Assembly (NCBI GenBank): GCA_030539565.1
Contig: JAUNYA010000002.1
Span: 1 to 34,039, forward strand
Direction of reading: 5' to 3'
Source of the DNA: Thermoplasmata archaeon
GTDB taxonomy: Archaea; Thermoplasmatota; Thermoplasmata; Methanomassiliicoccales; Methanomethylophilaceae
DNA: 34,039 nucleotides
The notes below the pieces were generated by a model. That model did no database searches. It was given only the letters and a program-made list of their open reading frames with translations, and was not told where the DNA came from. This document shows positions 30,624 through 34,039 of the stretch, in pieces. A program made the translations under genes and the position numbers. Every line of letters begins with the position of its first letter. Position 1 is the first letter of the stretch.

Positions 30624-31325
30624 CTATAAAACAAAACACCAAGGCTGGATGCGAAATGCTCGGAGCATCGGACGGAGCGTCTCGACGCCTCCTACGGAGG
30701 CGATTATCTCCCTGGCCCAGGCAAGCTTGCGGAGCTTGACGGCGGGGTCCGATCCCTCCTTGGGGTTGGGGTGCTCGAAGTCGAAGCCCTCCAGCAGGAT
30801 GCTCCGGGCGCCCAGCTCCCTCGCGATGCACACGGCGCGGTCGCCGTCGGTGAACCCGCCGAAGTTGAACACGGTGGTGGACGGAATGGACTGCGTGGTC
30901 AGAACCACGGGGCCCTCGAACTTGCCTGCATGCATGCGTACGAGCTCGCCGTTGTCCCCGTGGGCGTGGATGAACGTGACCGCGCCGGACCTGCTGGCCT
31001 CCAGCTGCGCGTCGATGTCGCCGTCCAGATCCGTCACGACGGCATCCGGGCGTATTCCTAGGGCCAGAAGCCTCCTGACCGCGGAGCCGGAAGCGACCAG
31101 CGGCCCGAGCGGGGGACGCGAACGGATATCGTCCTCCAGGCAGGGCGCGTCCCCGAACACTGTCGCACCGTCCGAGAACATCGGGCGCAGGTCGTCCGGG
31201 TCCACGAGGTCGGAACCGGTGGTGACGGCCTTCAGTATCCTGACGGTCGCCTCGTCCTCCTCCCGGGAGTAGCCCATGTCGGAGAGGATCCTCTCGTAGA
31301 ACTGTTCCCACTCAGGCGGCCTCAT
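30624..31325 (-). CDS. mptE: 6-hydroxymethyl-7,8-dihydropterin pyrophosphokinase (MptE, DUF115)
   Basis: The 233-residue protein matches the archaeal MptE/DUF115 family: VFGDAPCLEDDI, PLVASGSAVRRLLALGIRPDAVVTDLDGD, FIHAHGDNGELVR and GGFTDGDRAVCIARELGA. It adds pyrophosphate to 6-hydroxymethyl-dihydropterin, a step towards tetrahydromethanopterin, the C1 carrier of methanogens. The ATG overlaps the DUF373 stop by 14 bases. The stop is TAG, the only believable TAG stop in this window. Read-through would add twelve codons (the TAG, then KDAIHGHGEIS) and end at TGA overlapping the protease ATG. Confidence 0.88.
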   Translation of the reverse strand: MRPPEWEQFYERILSDMGYSREEDEATVRILKAVTTGSDLVDPDDLRPMFSDGATVFGDAPCLEDDIRSRPPLGPLVASGSAVRRLLALGIRPDAVVTDLDGDIDAQLEASRSGAVTFIHAHGDNGELVRMHAGKFEGPVVLTTQSIPSTTVFNFGGFTDGDRAVCIARELGARSILLEGFDFEHPNPKEGSDPAVKLRKLAWAREIIASVGGVETLRPMLRAFRIQPWCFVL

Positions 31326-32436
31326 CAGCCACCGCCTCGTCGTCGACGGGCCTCATCTTGTTCCTGAGGACGCTGTTCGAGATGGACAGCAGGATACCGG
31401 CGATGATCTCGACGACGCCCATGTTGGTGCCCATGCCCGCGTCCAGATAGGCCATGCCGACGTCGAATATACCGGACGCGACGAGACCGAGGCTCGCCAT
31501 CCCCAGGCATCCGAACACGACGGAGACTCCGACCTCCTTGTGCTTCATGAACTTCTCGATTATGTGCCCGCCCTGGTAGATGATGACGGCGATGATCAGC
31601 GGCCAGATCATGGTCGAGACGTAGTACATCACCTTCACCACATCGTTCCTGAGGTACAGGTTGCCGATCTCCACGTAGGTGTACGCTGCCATGAGGACCA
31701 CGAACGCCAGGGAGATGCTCAGGAAGATGATGGGGGTGGTGCGCCCGGTCATGGAGGCGACGATGTTCCTCCTCATGTCGTAGAGGCGCTCGGTGGTGTT
31801 GTACCCGTACAGCAGGATTATCAGGCCGATGAAGAACACGGCCATCGAGCCGGACATGGAGCTGAGCCTAGCCGGGTCCCAGTCTGTGATGTACACCAAC
31901 AGCCCGGGTATCAGGAAGAACAGGGACAGCAGGATGATCACGTACCCCAGGGGGATCATGAACCTCTTCCTCTTGTCCGGGTCGTTCAGCATCTTGGTGA
32001 TGATATAGAACGTGCCCTCCAGACCGGGGGCCTGCTTGACGTAGACCTTGCGCACGGAGTCCACATGGGCGCGGGAGGAGATGATCGGGTAGATGTACTC
32101 GTCCTCCGCACCGTCGCCGACCAGGACGACGCTGTCCGGGTTGATCTCGTCCAGGACCTCCTCCAGCTGCGAGACGAGCGCCAGATCGGACCTGTGGCCC
32201 ACCTTCTCGTCCCCGCAGATGAGGGCGACGTCGGCCTCGCGGCCGTCCTCCTGGAGCTCCAGGCAGGCGCTCACGGCGGCGTACAAGGCGTTGAGGTCCG
32301 AGTCCTCGGGGTCCGCGATTCCGAAGGCTGTGGCCGCGTCGAGGCAGTTCTGCACCCCGATGACCGGAGTGTTCACCTTCCCCTTGACGCCGAAGTCGTC
32401 GTCCCTGTCGACGACCAGGACCAGAGTCTTCTTCAT
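31312..32436 (-). CDS. DUF373 family membrane protein
   Basis: The 374-residue archaeal-specific protein has a soluble N-terminal domain of about 170 residues (LVLVVDRDDDFGVKG, ALICGDEKVGHRSDLALVSQLEEVL). Six to seven transmembrane helices follow. Function of DUF373 is unknown. The ATG at 32436 is about 27 bases from a TATA-like element (plus 32458-32466), so it heads the five-gene minus operon. The longer upstream frame starting at 32565 overlaps the divergent hydrolase and was rejected. Confidence 0.9.
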   Translation of the reverse strand: MKKTLVLVVDRDDDFGVKGKVNTPVIGVQNCLDAATAFGIADPEDSDLNALYAAVSACLELQEDGREADVALICGDEKVGHRSDLALVSQLEEVLDEINPDSVVLVGDGAEDEYIYPIISSRAHVDSVRKVYVKQAPGLEGTFYIITKMLNDPDKRKRFMIPLGYVIILLSLFFLIPGLLVYITDWDPARLSSMSGSMAVFFIGLIILLYGYNTTERLYDMRRNIVASMTGRTTPIIFLSISLAFVVLMAAYTYVEIGNLYLRNDVVKVMYYVSTMIWPLIIAVIIYQGGHIIEKFMKHKEVGVSVVFGCLGMASLGLVASGIFDVGMAYLDAGMGTNMGVVEIIAGILLSISNSVLRNKMRPVDDEAVADEAA

Positions 32437-32456
32437 GAGCTCGGGTATGCCCCCAG

Positions 32457-32518
32457 TGTATATTAGTAGTTGCCACAAAGACGCTCGAATTGTGCATTCC
32501 GGCCTAGAATGGCTTATA
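32457..32518. promoter_or_regulatory. Divergent promoter region of DUF373 operon and hydrolase
   Basis: GTATATTAG (32458-32466, read on the minus strand) serves the DUF373 start at 32436. CTTATAT (32512-32518) serves the hydrolase start at 32542. Each is about 24-30 bases from its ATG, so both mRNAs are probably leaderless or nearly so. Confidence 0.6.
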
Positions 32519-32541
32519 TCGGGGTCGCCGATGGGGTGCCG

Positions 32542-33183
32542 ATGAGGATCGTAAGGCACGGCCATTCCTGCTTCGAGTTCGCGGATTCAAGACTGACCGT
32601 GGTCATCGACCCCCACGACGGCAAGTCCATCGGGATAAAGCCGCCCGTCGCTTCTGCGGACGTGGTCCTCATGACCCACGGCCACTACGACCACAACGCC
32701 TCCCGCGTGATACGCGGGGACCACGAGGACGTCATGGCCAGGAACGGAAAATTCGAGGTCAAGGGCCTTGAAGTCGAAGGATTACCGACGTTCCACGACC
32801 ACAGCAACGGCGAGGAGCGCGGCCCCAACACGATGTACGTGTTCGAGATGGACGACCTGAGGATATGCCACTGCGGCGACCTCGGGTGCATCCCCGGCGA
32901 GGAGATCCTCTCCAAGATCCGCGGCATCGACATCCTGATGCTCCCGGTGGGCGAGGTGTTCACCATGCCCCTCCCGGAGGTCCGTGAGTTCCTGGAGACC
33001 GTGAACCCGCACATCATCGTCCCCATGCACTACAGGGAGGGCGGCCTCTCGATCCCGCTGACCCCGCTGGACGACTTCCTCGAGATGATCCCTGAGGAGG
33101 CCGTCGACTACGTGGGTGAGGAGATCGACGTGATGCCCGAGGACCTCACCGACATGAAGGAGTGCTGGGTCTTCTCCAGCTGA
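32542..33183 (+). CDS. Metallo-beta-lactamase-fold metal-dependent hydrolase
   Basis: The 213-residue protein has the RHGHSCFEF start typical of the UPF0173/UlaG-like group and the metal motif HGHYDH (H46, H48, D50, H51). Further metal ligands follow: HDH in the middle, CHCGDLG, and PMHYREGG near the end. These enzymes hydrolyse phosphoesters or lactones; the substrate is unknown. The ATG at 32542 is set by the TATA spacing. The ATG at 32531 is in another frame. Confidence 0.9.
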   Translation: MRIVRHGHSCFEFADSRLTVVIDPHDGKSIGIKPPVASADVVLMTHGHYDHNASRVIRGDHEDVMARNGKFEVKGLEVEGLPTFHDHSNGEERGPNTMYVFEMDDLRICHCGDLGCIPGEEILSKIRGIDILMLPVGEVFTMPLPEVREFLETVNPHIIVPMHYREGGLSIPLTPLDDFLEMIPEEAVDYVGEEIDVMPEDLTDMKECWVFSS

Positions 33184-33217
33184 TCCGGGTCGGGCGCTCA
33201 CGCTGTCCGGAACTACT

Positions 33218-33238
33218 CTCAGTAGAATTCTCAGTAGA
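33218..33238. repeat. Tandem CTCAGTAGA repeat giving two in-frame TGA stops to aIF6
   Basis: CTCAGTAGA occurs at 33218-33226 and 33230-33238. Because the period is 12 bases, the minus-strand aIF6 frame meets TGA at 33231-33233 and again at 33219-33221. The second stop would catch read-through. Confidence 0.6.
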
Positions 33239-33890
33239 GGACGAGCCCGTCCTCGATCCTGCCCATCTCGATGGGCGTGGTCTCGTCGCCGACGACAGCC
33301 CCGCGGGAGTTGGCCACGATGCCGGCTCCGACCGCGCGGACGCCGTGGTTGACGGTGGTGCGTATGGCCTCGACCTTCAGGACGTCCTTGATGAGGGCGA
33401 CCTCCTCGTCGGAGGCGTCCATGTGGCAGACGCATCCCTTGTTGGTGACCCTGCAGACGGATCCGACGGTGTTGATGCCGCCTATCGAAGAGCGCACAGC
33501 CTCGACCCCCAGGGCCTCGCCGATCATGCGGGCGGCGGACTCGGAGTACTCCGGGCTGACAATCGCCCCGAAGTCGTTCACGAGGATGTTGTTGCCGGCC
33601 GCGTTCAGCCTGTCGTCCAGCCTGACGCAGGGCAGCCTCTCCGCGATCTTCGCGATCTCGCCGTCGTCGGCGAGGTCGGAGACCACGGCGCCGTTGGAGT
33701 TCATCGCCACCAGCGAGCCGACGACGAACGATCCTCCCACGGAAAGTTTGACGACATCGACGCCGAGCACCTCCCCCAGGGTCGCTACGAACTCGGGGGA
33801 GGCGTCGGTGGCGGTAAGGGCGAGGCTCTCGCACGCCGTGGAGAACACGGCGATGTTGGGACTGCCCGAATAGCGCGAGAGCCTCATCAT
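33231..33890 (-). CDS. eif6: Translation initiation factor 6 (aIF6)
   Basis: The 219-residue protein has the fivefold pseudo-repeat of eIF6/aIF6: GSPNIAVFSTACE, VKLSVGGSFVVGSLVAMNSNGAVV, NNILVNDFGAIVSPEYSE, SSIGGINTVGSVCRVTNKGCVCH and TVNHGVRAVGAGIVANSRGAVVGDET. It binds the large ribosomal subunit and keeps it from joining the small one. The ATG at 33890 has GGAGTGA five bases upstream, which also contains the rpl31e stop. The gene order rpl31e-aIF6 is conserved in archaea. Confidence 0.97.
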   Translation of the reverse strand: MMRLSRYSGSPNIAVFSTACESLALTATDASPEFVATLGEVLGVDVVKLSVGGSFVVGSLVAMNSNGAVVSDLADDGEIAKIAERLPCVRLDDRLNAAGNNILVNDFGAIVSPEYSESAARMIGEALGVEAVRSSIGGINTVGSVCRVTNKGCVCHMDASDEEVALIKDVLKVEAIRTTVNHGVRAVGAGIVANSRGAVVGDETTPIEMGRIEDGLVLY

Positions 33891-33895
33891 TTGAA

Positions 33896-34039
33896 TCACT
33901 CCGCGAGGGAGACCTCGACGAGGCCGTCCTCGAACTTGACGGCCTTGACGGTGATCTTGTTGGGAGGGTTGCGGATTCCGTTCTCCCAGAGCTTCTCGTT
34001 GACGCTGGCGTCGATCCAGACGTTCTCCTCGGAAACCCT
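33896..34039 (-). CDS. rpl31e: Ribosomal protein L31e (N-terminus cut by window edge)
   Basis: The last 47 residues are visible: [35 protein letters not shown], then GLVEVSLAE and TGA. The segment around [16 protein letters not shown] is the conserved core of archaeal and eukaryotic L31e, which sits near the exit tunnel of the large subunit. It is directly followed by aIF6, whose ribosome-binding site overlaps this stop. Confidence 0.95.
   Translation of the reverse strand, partial: RVSEENVWIDASVNEKLWENGIRNPPNKITVKAVKFEDGLVEVSLAE

Noticed and set aside
28981-31311. A 776-residue reading of the protease gene
   Set aside because: The upstream 240 residues shadow mptE; the membrane N-terminus and the spacing to mptE support the start at 30591.
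1-34039. CRISPR arrays, insertion sequences, integrases or attachment sites
   Set aside because: No regularly spaced repeats, transposase or integrase motifs, or terminal inverted repeats were seen.

Overview
The window is archaeal and most likely from a Methanomassiliicoccales (Thermoplasmata) methanogen. The archaeal markers are the end of ribosomal protein L31e followed by initiation factor 6, the RFC large subunit with a PIP box, the wyosine enzyme Taw1, the tetrahydromethanopterin enzyme MptE, a probable methanogenesis marker 2 protein and an archaeal-type SRP RNA. Base composition is high in GC. Many genes have a TATA-like element about 25-30 bases before the first codon, which implies leaderless mRNAs. 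Of 33 genes with a believable stop, I count 29 TGA, 3 TAA and a single TAG (mptE). That fits lineages that decode TAG as pyrrolysine. The order-level assignment is inference.

Region 1 (1-15,900) is rich in nucleic-acid-processing genes, several of bacterial style. It holds a TPR protein (partial), a PARIS-like pair (SMC/ABC-type ATPase plus DUF4435/TOPRIM protein), exonuclease VII (xseB-xseA), a hotdog thioesterase, a zinc-ribbon membrane protein, a DnaQ-fold protein that has lost its catalytic residues, an AddB-AddA helicase-nuclease operon, a P-type ATPase, an intact DEDDh exonuclease related to the inactive one, and SfsA.

Region 2 (15,800-20,670) holds an HPr-kinase-like protein with a co-transcribed membrane protein, and a YjbQ/UPF0047 protein whose frame lacks a stop at the family's normal end. 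It also holds a redox cluster: an HxlR regulator divergent from an iron-sulfur flavoprotein, then a flavodoxin, a DUF1294 protein and a second iron-sulfur flavoprotein.

Region 3 (20,670-26,540, all minus) holds two units. One is an ABC ATPase / zinc-ribbon membrane protein / rfcL / taw1 operon. It is preceded by a winged-helix regulator gene whose 3' end lies in a perfect palindrome over the operon's TATA box. The other is a sodium/solute symporter with its 42-residue accessory protein, which has a 17-bp palindrome in its promoter.

Region 4 (26,540-34,039) holds the SRP RNA, preceded by a structured and possibly transcribed segment. A five-gene minus operon follows (DUF373, mptE, site-2-type protease, CorA-like transporter, methanogenesis marker 2). 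Beyond it lie a divergent metallo-beta-lactamase-fold hydrolase and the aIF6/rpl31e ribosomal operon.

No CRISPR array, insertion sequence, tRNA or rRNA was seen. The most notable points are the PARIS-like pair with a frame anomaly at its junction, the single TAG in mptE whose readthrough would end in an ATGA overlap with the next gene, and the inactive DnaQ-fold paralogue beside AddAB.
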